In this document: positions 25,838 to 38,442 of the stretch, piece after piece
How the letters are laid out: each line of letters starts with the position of its first letter
Numbering within the stretch: the stretch's first letter is position 1
Program-made: the position numbers and the translations under genes
The notes under the pieces: model-generated
The model's input: the letters and a program-made list of their open reading frames with translations, nothing else
Databases searched by the model: none
What the model was told of the DNA's origin: nothing
From: Acanthopleura granulata
Lineage: Eukaryota; Mollusca; Polyplacophora; Chitonida; Chitonidae
Assembly (NCBI GenBank): GCA_016165875.1
Contig: JABBOT010000006.1
Coordinates: 2,629,438 to 2,693,437 of the forward strand
Length of the DNA stretch: 64,000 bases
Reading direction: 5' to 3'

Positions 25838-26062
25838 CTGTAAAGGCCAGCATTAAAAGTGTTTGTTGTGGGTGACCCAACTGCTGCTTGCATGGGGCAT
25901 GACACTGAGATGTAATATAGCAAGGAAACAGGACTATTCGGTCCGGTGTCAGTATAATATGACTGTGTGGATGTCATGTCTACGTGGTGCCTTCGGCATG
26001 ATGTTCCAGTGGTATTCTAAGGACCCATCATACAGCCGAAAAATTTTTGAGTACGATGTAAA
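25838..26062 (+). mobile_element. SINE family B, copy 2
   Basis: Blocks in common with 23195-23457 include 'aggaaacaggactattcgg' against 'aggaatcaggactgattgg', 'gtgtcagtataatatgactg', 'ttcggcatgatgttccagtg' and the tail 'aatttttgagtacgatgtaa' ending in an A run. It looks tRNA-derived, but the head is too decayed to see clear boxes. Confidence 0.7.
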
Positions 26063-28229
26063 AAAAAAACACTAGCAACACATTTCAAATCAATAAATAT
26101 AAAAATCCAGAGCTTGTTTTCAACATGTCAGTTATGTTGGTTGAGTTGTCTGCATCATTCTGAACTTTTGGCAGCTCATTAACGTTCTGGAATTCATGTA
26201 CATGCAATTCTTATATGCATTTACGGCTGATATTTTACTCTGTGTTTTCCACCAAATGATTGTGACCAGCATTATTTTGCAGATCTAACAGTTAAGAGCT
26301 AAGTGAAAATCACCCAAATTACCTTGATAATTAGATGTGTGTACATACATTTCTATTAGCTTTTAACCAGTTACTTAATTCTTTGTTGCATTGTGGTGGA
26401 TGTCTAGCCTTCTTAATGGTTTTAGGACCCATAAATGTATGCACATTTTACATGCTCTATTTTTTCACGTAATGTATAAAAATTCACTTTCAGAGGCACA
26501 TAAAGGTCTTAAAATCATTCGTTTGATGCCAATTCTCAATTAATCCAACTTCAGAAGGAAACTTTTAAATGGCTCTGTAAGGTGGATGAATCCATCAGGA
26601 CCAAGGAAAATGTGTCATGTGAAAAATGTGTCGCGTGAAAAATGCGAAATGGTAGGTGAAATACAGTTTGTAATAGGTTGAGGAGTCACAGTATTTGATT
26701 TATCAGTAGTTATTCATTAAGTACTGATCAATATTATGATCAAGTGAAATAATAATTTCCCTAAATTGATTGAAAATTTGATCCATGCATGATTATGTTG
26801 CTGAATTTTCTTGACTGTGAGTTCTGTGGGTTTTATAAAGGTGTTATGAGGTTTGTGTGGAAGATAGGGTATGATAGCCTTTGGGAAGCACTGAAAGTAA
26901 TATTTTGTGAAATTTATTTATCTCTAAAGATGCACATTGTTGGGAGACAGTATAGGCTATTTGCAGTATATGCAAAGTTTCAGAGTTGCAAAGTTGCGAT
27001 CAGTTATATTCAACATGTGAAAGGAGAAGTTATGATTTTTGTGGGTATTGGTGTCAACCATGTTACCTGTCACCTGGTCGTGTATAAGATATAATACACA
27101 TCTACAAAATCTAACATTGCATGTTCAGTGTTCATCAGGTGAGGTAGCACTTGTCCAGTGTTAGCGGGCACACACCCTAGCATCTGCGATCCCTTGGGGC
27201 GCACCACTGAGTGCGCACACACCCCGAGGTGCACAATCAATTGTGAGTCTGTAACGGACAAGAGCCAAAATAATGCAATTACCATGTCGGGGCGAGACAA
27301 TTAACATGTGTGACAGAAATCACTTGAGATTTTATGCACACCTGTAAACTTGTTAACAGATTTCCCAAATGTTTTATCGGTAATGGTGTAATTGATCAGT
27401 AGATAAACGAAAGCGACAGCGACTGAGATGTACATGTGTGACTGTGTGTGGACTGAAATGTGGATGGATAGATAGATGTGTGAAAATCCAGTGTCACTTG
27501 TTAGGGGATTTATTTGGCGTGCTACATGTGACTTGAATACATTCATAATACAAACCATATCACCATGTTAACGGGCATATAAAACAGGACTTTGCTGTCG
27601 ACCAGGTTCCAAGAATCCTGTGCTTGTCATGCCTCAGGTGAACCCAAAGCAAGGGAACCGACTTGGATTCCTGTTAAAGAGTCACATTTAATAAGCTAAT
27701 TTTGTTTTTTTGCTTGCAACAAAATGTACTGCATTGTTTAATGGTGTTAAAAATTATAATCATGAAATAGCCCTAATTTGGTAAATATTTACACTTGCAT
27801 TAAAACCTTTGGAGTTGTGCATTCCGTGAATTAGGCTGTAATTCTGCAAATCATGTCCATTGGAATCTATTTAGATTCAGGTAGTAAGTGACGAAATTAA
27901 AGACCTGCAAGGATTCCTAGCTTGTATGGTATATGTACATAACACACTGAATTACAAGATCTTCACAAAGTTGTCGTTAGTCACAAAGTTCTGAATATAC
28001 AATCAGAAAGTTTCAGTGAAGATTAAATCCTTCGGATTTTGTCAATCCTTTCTACTACAAACCTTGGTTATCAGGTATGTAATTATTAAATGAAGACTAT
28101 GATATTATGGTGATAATTGGTGTACAATTAACATCCAGCTTTGCACAACTTGTGAGTAAGATACTTATTTTCATACAGTGGACAGGTGTCAAAAAGCAAT
28201 AGTGGATTCGGAGGTAGTGCACAGATACA

Positions 28230-28389
28230 TGTAAATCTCCGTTCGTACGTGGGAAGGTTTGTCAGCAGATGGTCATGGGTTTTCCTCGGGCTCTGCCTGG
28301 TTTGATCCCACCGTAATGCTGGCCGCCGTCGTATAAATGAAATGTCCTTTAGTACGGCATAAAACACCAATCAAGTAAATAAATAAATA
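28230..28389 (+). mobile_element. SINE family A, 5'-truncated
   Basis: Begins at 'cgttcgtacgtgggaagg' and continues through 'agatggtcatgggttttcc', 'accgtaatgctggccgccg' and 'agtacggcataaaacacc' to an (AAAT)n tail at 28375-28389. The tRNA head is absent. Confidence 0.8.
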
Positions 28390-30065
28390 CTATACATCGA
28401 TGTTGCTGTTGACCACAATGCGAGTTTAAAACCAAGGGAGAGCACCCCTATCTTACATCAGACTAAGCCTGCAATGAAGCTAACAACTTCATACTGTGTG
28501 CTTCGTTTATATATATCAAGGTGTGCAGCTTTGCCCCCTTTCAACAGCGTGGTAATTAGGGAGAGGTGTCAAGGACTGTTTGATGCCCAGGATACCTTGT
28601 TCGTAAAGTACAGGTAGAAGTGTACATGCTTTACCCTGGGCACTGCAGCTCTTCCGTCACAAAAGGTAAAAATCCTATTGAGTACAGCGTCATAAACAAT
28701 TTTAAATTAATAAAATAGAGATGAGTTCTATGAAGTTTTAAGGGGATGGCAGAGAAAGATCATTGTTCTATAATCACTCCATAACAAAATTGACCAAAAA
28801 TGGTGTTTGAAATTGATGTAGGATGAAATACCGTCGAAAAAGTATAAATTTCAGCTCCAGAGGTAATACCTTATGACATTTATGTGCCTCTGTGAAAGTC
28901 ACTTGTTTGGTCAGAATCTTAGGTCATTTATCTGTAGGCTAGTGGATCATGTATCTTGGGAATTTGTACCAGTATGCTCTTTGATATATGGTGAATAGCA
29001 TGCAGTCCTGTATTGTGTGCACTGATAGTCAACTACAGGTTATCTCCCTTGATTGCCCATCTCCTTTGGGTCATACTTTAACTTTAAATGGCAACATGTA
29101 CATTTGGGTGAGAAATTTTCCTGGGAATGTCATAAAACACTTCTTGATAAAATAAATAATGACCTTGATTAAACTCCATTGTGGATCATCCAATGCTTTT
29201 TTTTTTCTTTCTTATGTTAAACAATGTATGAATCTCATAGTCTCATACATTGTTATTTATATTATTTATTTAGAACTGCTATTTATAGTGACCTGCTTGC
29301 TGACCAGGGTGAGGCTTGATAAAATAATGATGCTTCAAAATGACTCGGGAAGTTAGAAATTAATTGTCTAGTGATACTTTATTTTTGTTGAGCTTTAAAG
29401 CTGTCAGAAATTGTTTTGAAAGAGATGTGTTTATAAATATTAAAAGTAAAGGTTCATTAATACAGATTTTATAGTGACTTTTTAATTTTTTTAAAAATTA
29501 TATTTGAAATTATATCAAAGTTGAATTTGTATTTGTATTAATTTAAAATTGTTTTTATCATTAAAGCCATCATTTTGTTCAAACATTTTGTTCTACTCTT
29601 CTGTACATTGAAGGAAAAAAAAAATGAGTCTCCTGAAAATATATTATATGGAAACACATTGTTATGAGCCATTATACTGTAAACGTTAGCTGTTTACCAA
29701 AAACTCTTCATTATATCTGTAGATGATGATGTGTAATATAAACAGAGTCGAAAGTGAGATGAGCCAATCATTAAAGTTATGTTTCTTAGGCTTATTGAGA
29801 TGACCCTTCTAAAAAAAAGGGACCAGTGATAAGTTTTTATTGGGATTTGAATTTTCAAATTTTTGGGGACTGTAACTTTCACCCAGTGTTAATTTTTAAA
29901 AAATCCACATCTTTTTCATAGGCCTAAGAATGGTGAAGAAGAAAAAAGTAGCACCCCAGTGGCCTGCTGTATTTTTCCGCGTTATTAAGGATGATCTGAA
30001 TGATATTGTGAAGACTGAGATGAAGGGCTCTATTTTATTGTGGACATCTACATTAAAATTATTTT

Positions 30066-30273
30066 GTTTGTTTCTTTGATTGGTGTTTTACGCTGAACTC
30101 AAGAATATTTCACTTATACAACGGCAGCCAGTAATATTATGGGATGAAACCGGGCAGAGCCCAGGGGAAAACCCACGACCATCCGCAGGTTGCTGGCAGA
30201 CCTTCCCACGTACGGCCGAAGAGGAAGCCAGCATAAGCTGGACTTGAACTCACAGCGACCACATTGGTGGGAG
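30066..30273 (-). mobile_element. SINE family A, minus orientation
   Basis: On the plus strand it reads tail first: 'ttgattggtgttttacgc', 'aagaatatttcacttata', 'gggcagagcccaggggaaaa', 'gcaggttgctggcagacc', then the B-box half 'gacttgaactcacagcgacc'. The A-box part is missing. Confidence 0.85.
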
Positions 30274-31929
30274 TAAAATCATTTTCAATTATAAATCAAA
30301 TATTTCATTTCTTTATACATGTAGTTGTACATGTACCTTTCACAGTTGTCTGGGAGCTTGATCAAAATGCATGAATACTAAGGGTGATATGTTTTTTCCA
30401 CAAAGCATTTTACATGTACATGTATACTAATCATGTATTACCATGTGTCAGCTATTACCATACTGTGAGTGATGCCAGATCCTGAAGCTGACCTGACCTT
30501 AGCTGTAGACCTAAAGATACTGAATAGATCTGGTGATGAGAGACTAGAGCAGTCACATGATCACAATATTTGCATTGCAGTTTGCCATAACACAGCAAAA
30601 TTTTTGATCTATGTACAAACAAAACAAAAGATAGGCGATTGTGTGAAAAATGCTTGCTGGTCACTGCACTTGCATTAACCAATGAAATATTTCCATAACC
30701 TGATGAATATTTAAGAGATGCAAAGAAAAGAAATCTATAACATGCCTCAGATATTTTTGATGGATGAGAAACGGAAATGGATTCAGTCCTTGGGGAGATA
30801 ATTTGTTTCTGCTTGGATTCATAACATTTCATCCGTCTCATCCGAGCTCCGAGGTGTTATTGCTCCATCGATCTCTGTAATTATGGACATCTTTGACCGG
30901 GTCATCTAGTTATTGTGATGTGGTTTTTCGATTGATCACATTAGTTCAGATGATTTCAGGTTTTGTTGGTGTGATCTGGACACTTCTACAAGTTTATTTA
31001 TACTGAGGATGATTTGCTGATATCACTGGACCAGTATGAGTTGAGTGGGAGGGGAAAAAGTGGTACATGTGTATGTGTGACTCAAGCACAGCAGTACTTA
31101 ACATGCTGTGTCTGCTTATTGTTCTACGTGTCATGTCTGGTGTCCAAACTGTGCAGAATTTCAGTGATAGCTGTAACTTATACAAATGGTGTCCTGTCAT
31201 AAACACCCTGACATGAACGTCTTGTTCTAAGGTGACAGTGCCACAGATGTGTCTTTTTACTCATGTTACACCAGTATACAACTATATGTAGTTATAGTTT
31301 TATCAGTTATTTGACAAAGGCTGCTCGTTCAACTCTGGTTTCTTTCACTCTTAAAAGCACATTTAAAACACACTTAAAAAAGCACACATTTGTTCAAGTC
31401 AGAATATTCCAAGAGCACAGAACTAAACTTATGGTAATAGGAATAAATAAATCAACATTAAATCTGCGCTTGTCACAGGGTAGTACGCCTGGTTTGTTAT
31501 TAATGATGAGATCAGTGATCAGTGAGATCATCCCCTCCCCCTCTCCCCTCCCCCTCAAACCACAGCACATCACTGTTAGAAAGAATATTACTCCCTCATT
31601 GTTGGTCGGTCATAATGGTGGCTCTCCACCAACTGGTAATCTCAATAAATCTTGGCCTCCAGCTGGTACTGACAGTGTAAATTGTGGACATGGTCGAAGT
31701 TGTCACTCTTGAATCTTTAAAGAACTGTCGTGAAACTCCCCTGGCAATTTATTGTTCAGACCCTCATGTGACACAGTGTGAGGTTTGGACTGTGGTTATG
31801 AGTGGCATTCACCTATAGTGTGGATGGCATCTTGACTATCAAGATTTATCTGATAGAAGATATATGTGTCTGAGAATTGTTGTATTTGAAATGCATGAAT
31901 GACTATGGAAGTGTGATTGAAAATTATCC

Positions 31930-32605
31930 TTTCAGTAACATAGCACAACAATTGGGTTACACAGCACACCATTTAACTATGTGACCCATTAAAAAAACAC
32001 AGTCGTTCAGTAACACAACACACTCTTTCAATAACACAGTAGACAGTGTAAGTAACACAACACACTCTTTCGGTAACACAGTAGACAGTGTAAGTAACAC
32101 AACACACTCTTTCAGTAACACAGTAGACACTCTTTCAGTAACACAGTAGATTGTGTAAGTAACACAACACACTCTTTCAGTAACACAGCAGACAGTGAAA
32201 GTAACACAACACACTCTTTCAGTAACACAGTAGACAGTGAAAGTAACACAACACACCCTTTCAGTAACATAGTAGACAGTGAAAATAACACAACACACCC
32301 TTTCAGTAACACAGTAGACAGTGAAAGTAACACAGTGCACTCTTTCAGTAACACAGTAGACAGTGAAAGTAACACAACACACCCTTTCAGTAACACAGTA
32401 GACAGTGAAAGTAACACAACACACCCTTTCAGTAACACAGTAGACAGTGAAAGTAACACAACACACCCTTTCAGTAACACAGTAGACAGTGAAAGTAACA
32501 CAGTGCACTCTTTCAGTAACACAGTAGACAGTGAAAGTAACACAGTGCACTCTTTCAGTAACACAGTAGACAGTGAAAGTAACACAGTGCACTCTTTCAG
32601 TAACG
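31930..32605 (+). repeat. 42-bp minisatellite, about 16 copies
   Basis: The unit is close to 'agtaacacaacacactcttt' plus 'cagtaacacagtagacagtg' plus 'aa', with internal half-unit similarity ('cagtaacaca'). The length of 42 keeps frames open on both strands over more than 160 codons; these are not genes. Terminal units are more variable and some are truncated. Confidence 0.95.
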
Positions 32606-32739
32606 CTTGCACATCGTTTCAGTATTACCAAGTCTTAACTCTTACAGAAATTTCATAAGCATATATGCTCTGACGCTCTTTACATGCATGTTAACTTTAC
32701 ATGTATGTGTCAAAAAAGAGGTATATTAGTTTTCAATTT

Positions 32740-33070
32740 GACCGATCTTATGAAGGCAAGCTGCCCCGAGAGTGCCAAAGCGGGATGTATTATCGATATC
32801 CAGCGATCACTGACCCAGAACCCCTCTGCTCCCTGCCTGTTACATGTCGAAGCTCTGTGCATCTCCAGGAAAACACCCCGTTGTTCCCCCCCGCTGCCAT
32901 TTTTCAGCCATGCATAATGCATGACGTATAATAAACAAAAGATGCATTCAGACTTGGTGGGGATTTCAAGGAATGGATTCTCACGCCACCGGCCAAATGT
33001 GGAAGTGTGTGGCTGCATGCTTGTACCAGTTGATGAAGATCTGGATGTGCTGGCATGGTGTCATTATTCA
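32740..33070. other. Unique GC-richer island in intron 1
   Basis: A non-repetitive interval of higher G+C than its surroundings. It contains the near-palindrome 'atgcataatgcat' at 32910-32922, a possible POU-dimer type site. It may be a regulatory element. Open frames across it show no domain. Confidence 0.25.
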
Positions 33071-33556
33071 CGTCCATCAGGGTTATCTCTGCTTGACTAA
33101 TTTACAACAAGACCATGCAGGGGAATAACAGGGTAATAAATTATGAACAGAAACTTTGCTGTGTTAACCACACCAACATTATATAGTGCATGTACATAAC
33201 AGATTTCATACACCAGATCTCGTATATGTTACATGTACAACTGCTTAACGGTGTTGGAATGTAGATTGAAACATTGCATAGCAGTAAATAAGAAGTTTTT
33301 ATCCACATTATACAAACCCTGTGATATTATGTTATATAGTTATCTACATAATACCTCCGAAGATTAACTGTCAGGCAACTGTGACATTTGTTCAATGTTT
33401 AGGCATTGGAATTTCATTCGCGAATGATATCTTACTCAAAAGACTGTGTGTCTTTTGCTTCTGCACAGTTGAAACCAATAACAGCAAATGATGATACAGT
33501 GTGCATCATAAAAGATCTATTTCATGGTGACTATCAGTCTCCTAGGATGTGCTGAA

Positions 33557-33755
33557 AATCTTCAACCTTTTCAATCATTAAAGCAATTTTTAAAGGGTAC
33601 CTTATGCAATTATTGTAAAAATAAAGCCAAAAATGGTTTGTTTGTGTCACCGTATGTATAAGGTTCATACGCAAAGTATCAGAATTATTTCTCTAGGCTC
33701 TTCCAGAAAATACTAAAATATTGCTTTCTGTTTCTGATTGAAAAGGTTGAAGATT
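33557..33755. mobile_element. MITE-like element with perfect 21-bp inverted ends
   Basis: The left end 33557-33577 starts 'aatcttcaaccttttcaatc' and is the exact reverse complement of 33735-33755. The element is 199 bp, AT-rich and non-coding. A diverged relative of the same length occurs at 56236-56434. No clear target-site duplication is visible. Confidence 0.75.
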
Positions 33756-36700
33756 AGGGGTGTATGCATGCTCATATATATCAGCAGTTAATGAAGCCTT
33801 GGTTTGTGTTCATCATGTCTGGGCATTTATATTTCACTTAGTAGCCACTGAGCACATGGGATGTTATCGTCCACATCACACTCTCTAATTCCTGTGACCT
33901 TTGCCGGTAAAATGTCAGCTGTGTTGCCTCAAATCTCTCTTTGGAGCAGATAAATGTTATCTCCTGTTACACACTTGTCATGCTGCTGCATTGAACAGGT
34001 GCCTTGCTTAATTCAGATCTCCTCGGATTCCTCTGTCGCGTGACAACCCATGTTTTGTTGGTGTCAGCGGCGGGATTTCATTTATCACATTTGTGTTTTC
34101 ACAGCTAATGGCATACGTTGTCTGGAATAATTGCCAGTTTACCATACATACTACACCAGAGATCTAGATTATATTGACCTGTAGGGAAGAAAAATAAACA
34201 GTCCAGAGATACACAGGTAGGTTTTGTGTTAATACCATCCTTGGGCCAGAGTGAATGGGTTTGGTGTCAGAAGTGGGAGTGCGATTCCTGTGCACGCCAT
34301 CACATTTAATGCCAAGTCGGACTGGGTAATTGCTACTTCATTAGCTATACATGGGATGTTTCCCCGGCAGTATCTCTGAAGGCACGTTCATTTTCTGTTG
34401 GCGTTTTGCCATACAATATAACTTCAGCTACTCTGGACGTCCTGGACTAAGGGTCAGCGTGTAATTGACCACTTATAGTTCAAGCAAACCTGCCATTAGA
34501 TGAGGTTTAGGGATAAGGACAACGGTTTACGGACAAGTGCTGTCTCTGTAGTGGCTCTTCTAGATGCCACACAAGGGTTCTAAGTTACGGAGTCACATCT
34601 TGCCAAGTTTTATATGGCTCACCTCTACCTTGTCAAAGTTTCAGTCTGGCTGAAGTTCAAAATTGTCACTGACTGTTAGATTTTAGAGGAATATTAGTGC
34701 CATACCATGCTGAAGAAAGCAAGTGTCAGCCTAACTATTTTTTCTGGATGGCAAACAGAGGATCATGTGTGCCACTTTGATTGGATTACTTTACTGTAAA
34801 ACGCATATGTGTTGTACAGATTTGGGTTCAAACCGTTTCTGGCAAGATGATTCTGACAGGCATCACATCAGGCTGTGTTAATTTTTATTGAAGTGATCCT
34901 CAATCAACAGGTTTAATGACAGTATGAGAGGTGTAATTAGATGGAGCATTGTGATTTCACCTGATACAGGAACAGTCAGCATTTTATATTTCATTCACAC
35001 TGAGCAAAATGTTCCTGTCGTGCTATTAAAGTGTGTAGGGATATGCATGCTGTACATGTATATGTGACCAGCATGTGTCATTCAGTGTGCTGGCTGACAG
35101 GGCTGTCATTGTGACAGTTTGGAACTAAAAGATTGTGGCATATGCTTTGGGGAACCGGACTCTGAAATGAGATATGTTATAATCTGATCAGATACAACAG
35201 AATCCAAGCTGTGGTGGAAATTTTCACGAGACTTGAAATCAGCCACAATTTCAGCTGTCTGTGATCAAGTTTTTAAAATCTGCCAGCGCTTCATTCCAAG
35301 TGTACCCAAGTGGAACTTTTTACCCGCAAGGATATGAATCTAGTACAATGGCAGGGTACATGTATCCCCCCCCCCCCCGCCCCTGCTCCCTTAAAACATG
35401 ATGTGCATCCTTGATTGATTTTTCACTTCTGTAGTCTGGCAAGGATGTATCATTAACCCACTCCACTGACATCCCACCAGTGAGAGGTTGGCCGAAATTA
35501 CTAAGACCTACTACAGTTTGCAAAGTCTCGATCGGGTTTGGTTCTGAAGGAGAGTTGTAATTACATTTTTTCAAGTCCTGAATTGCACACTCTTCAACAC
35601 TGTGAGAGACTTGCTTTTAGGGCAGAAAAAAAAAGACGTAATCTGATTTGCCACAGAGATTTGTGCACCTTAATGTGTTGTCCAATCAAATCATGCGAGA
35701 TTATTGTGTCATCTAATCAACCGATACCAGATAACAAAGTAGAAGTCTCTTGTCAGATTGTCAAGGGCTTATCTGCTGAGCAGCTTGTTGTCTGTTATTA
35801 TAAGGTCTCACCCAGGAAGACTGTCCAACAGCGGCAGATAATAACCTGCCAAGTTTTGATTGATAATTATCTCTGGTGGTGCTGTGTCGAGCTTTTTCTT
35901 GTAAACAGATCTATGCAGTAATACGCGGTTTTCTGTAGTGTACCATTTATAATGCTTGGAGAAATTGTCTTATTCGGAATCAAGCTGTTTCCTAAACTGT
36001 CAATTGTACGTAGAACAACTATCAGTTTGCGTTTATTTGTTTATTTTTTTTTATGGGTTTGTTTTCTGTTATTGTTGTTGTCTGGAATGTAGGGTTGTCT
36101 CCAGAGTTATAGCGTAAGAAGGTCACTTACCAGACGTACTCGGAATCATTTTAGGAAATCTGAATGGCTTAATACAAGTGATTTATATCAAGCTCCCAAA
36201 GCCATCACCAGATTACAGATAGCAAATTCAAGTCGAGCACTGCCATGCCACAAAATATAGTGACTATAAAGATTGGCCTTCATCTGTATTACATAAATTC
36301 CTGCAAAAACAATGCAAGATAAAAGTAAGGAATTTTTTCTGTGACGATTAAATTAGCTTTGGGTTCCTGGGAAGAAGGCTCTTGTAGATTGACTTACGTT
36401 GGTAGCAAGCGTAGTTTGGGAGTGCATTGATTTTTTCATCTTCGCTGTAAAGACTATAGGATTGGGTATAGTGTACTACACAATAGCTGGTTCAGTGATT
36501 TCCACTCAGTGGTGCATTACATTGTATATTGAAGTGGAAACAGTGTTGAAACATGCTATACATTTAGTTGGGAACTGTTCTTTGAGATGAAGAGCAGAGG
36601 ATTTGAGTTGAAGTCCTCACGCAAGATATTTCCTTTTATAGTATGAGTGGATCGGACTTTGTGCACATTTTATAAGTGGATTCGAAATAGTGGTAATTCA

Positions 36701-38202
36701 TGAAAGCTTACCTGTGACATCTATGCACATACAGGAAGTTCTCTGCCAGCTTGGTTTGTTCTGGAAGTGCCTTCTTGGAACTTGTTCCGTGGTGGAAATC
36801 TGATTCTTGGAAACTACTTTCTCTGTTTTTCTTGTAGGGACTTTGCATGTTTTACAAATCTGATTTCATCTTTTTTGTCTGCCTCAGAAGTGAGATGCAC
36901 ATGGTTGTAGAGGATGAGATTCAGGACTTGAAAAATAGATGTATATTGTTGAAATTCCATATTTGATCATTTTACAGGAAAAGAAGTACTGGAGAACTGA
37001 TTCTGTGATAGACTTGTTTTTTAAATGTGTTCTCTGTCGACTTGTGGATACTTAATGTTAATAGTCATCGGAGAACAGTTTTGATGGAATCCTTTGTGGT
37101 CATTTCTGTCGAGTTCGATCATAATTCCCTTGGCAGAAGGAACTTCATGGCCTTGAGATGTTGTTTGTCATTGGGGAAGTTGTCTTTTTACAGAAATGCC
37201 TCTCATTTCAATGATCGTGATACACACAGTGCCAATTGACTAACCAGAGAAGTTAACAGGATATTACAACATGTGGTGACAGATTGTTTGTTTCAAAGAT
37301 GGCGAAGAAGTCTCCCTTTGCCAGTTCTCTGGATTATTCATGTTATAACCTTGACAAATGGATGAAATAATTATTACTGAACATGCCAAATTAACAATGG
37401 ACATGCATGTATGCATTAGAGCTTTGTTGGATAAGAAAAGTCAGAAGACATTTTGTTATTGATTGCTGTATTGGTGATCTTCAGGCATACAGTGTTACCC
37501 CTGTGGTGATTTGTCATTTGCTTCTGATGTCCCGCCAATTGCCACAGAAAGTAAGCAATAATTAATACGGCCTCATTCTGATCCCACAGTGGATTTTGTG
37601 CACCAGAAAGGATAAATCGGATCCCTGTTCTCATGCACACATCTACTTCAATGAAAGAATCAACTGTCCAATTAGTAGTTAAGGGAAAGTGTGAAACGTT
37701 GCTTTCTTTTAGTGAAATTATGAAGTTTCCATATGCGTTTGAAGGTTACTTCGACAGGCTGTAATTTAGGCAGGCAATATTTTCGGTAATTAGTTGCAGA
37801 TGCAGTGTAGTTACCAGAAGGACAAGTGTTAAATGATCATGCAACTTGCAGTTGAACACTGCTTCTGCAAAGGATTCATACAACAGCTTATCAGGTGTGA
37901 AGCAGAACTTTGTTGATTCAGCAATTATACCATTCAACCAATTTCAAGTTGAAATGCAATTTAACAACCTGTCACGTAGTGACTTGGACAGCGATACAAA
38001 TCACCATGGTGATCATGTCAGCTGGAACTCCCCATGGTAATGAATATTCATGAGACAGTTAGCGCATCATCCAACCCCTGCAGGGACTCGTTGTCACATG
38101 CCTGTCAGTCAGCTGTGGTTTAGTAGCTAGGACTTTTGCATAGGTCGTCCAACTGTCTCGGCCCTGCCCAGAATATATCCAGCTGACAACAGCGAAAACC
38201 AC

Positions 38203-38332
38203 ATGTTCAAACTCTGCTTCAAATTTGTGGGTAGTCTCAACAAGAGCTTTGTGCAGTCCAGGAAGTCATCTGATTGGTTGGAAAACATGTGTTCGAGGCG
38301 CCCAAGCAACATAAGTATTGTCATTTCTCAAG
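38203..38332 (+). CDS. Possible alternative first exon of the ARM-like gene
   Basis: An ATG at 38203 opens a 43-codon frame (MFKLCFKFVG onward) that runs into a strong donor, CAAG|GTAAGG, at 38333. It leaves one base, the same phase as the first exon at 16427-16640, so it would splice in frame to 48490. No family resemblance is visible in the peptide and the ATG context is weak. A chance match is quite possible: phase agreement alone has a one-in-three probability. Confidence 0.2.
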
Positions 38333-38352
38333 GTAAGGATGAGAAACTTGAG

Positions 38353-38442
38353 GTTTTAGTGTGTAGGGAGATCAGAGAAAAAGTTTTAGTGTGTAGGGAG
38401 ATCAGAGAAACAGTTTTAGTGTGTAGGGAGATCAGAGAAACA
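38353..38442 (+). repeat. 30-bp tandem repeat, 3 copies
   Basis: Three nearly identical units start 'gttttagtgtgtagggagat' and finish 'cagagaaa' plus two bases. They begin 20 bp after the possible donor site at 38333. Confidence 0.9.

Noticed and set aside
26789..27094. 101-codon plus-strand frame
   Set aside because: It overlaps a fragment of a dispersed repeat related to 4700-4800 and has no domain or splice context.
31957..32658. Long Cys/Val/Thr- and Ser/Asn-rich frames on both strands
   Set aside because: They arise from the 42-bp minisatellite and have a 14-residue period only.
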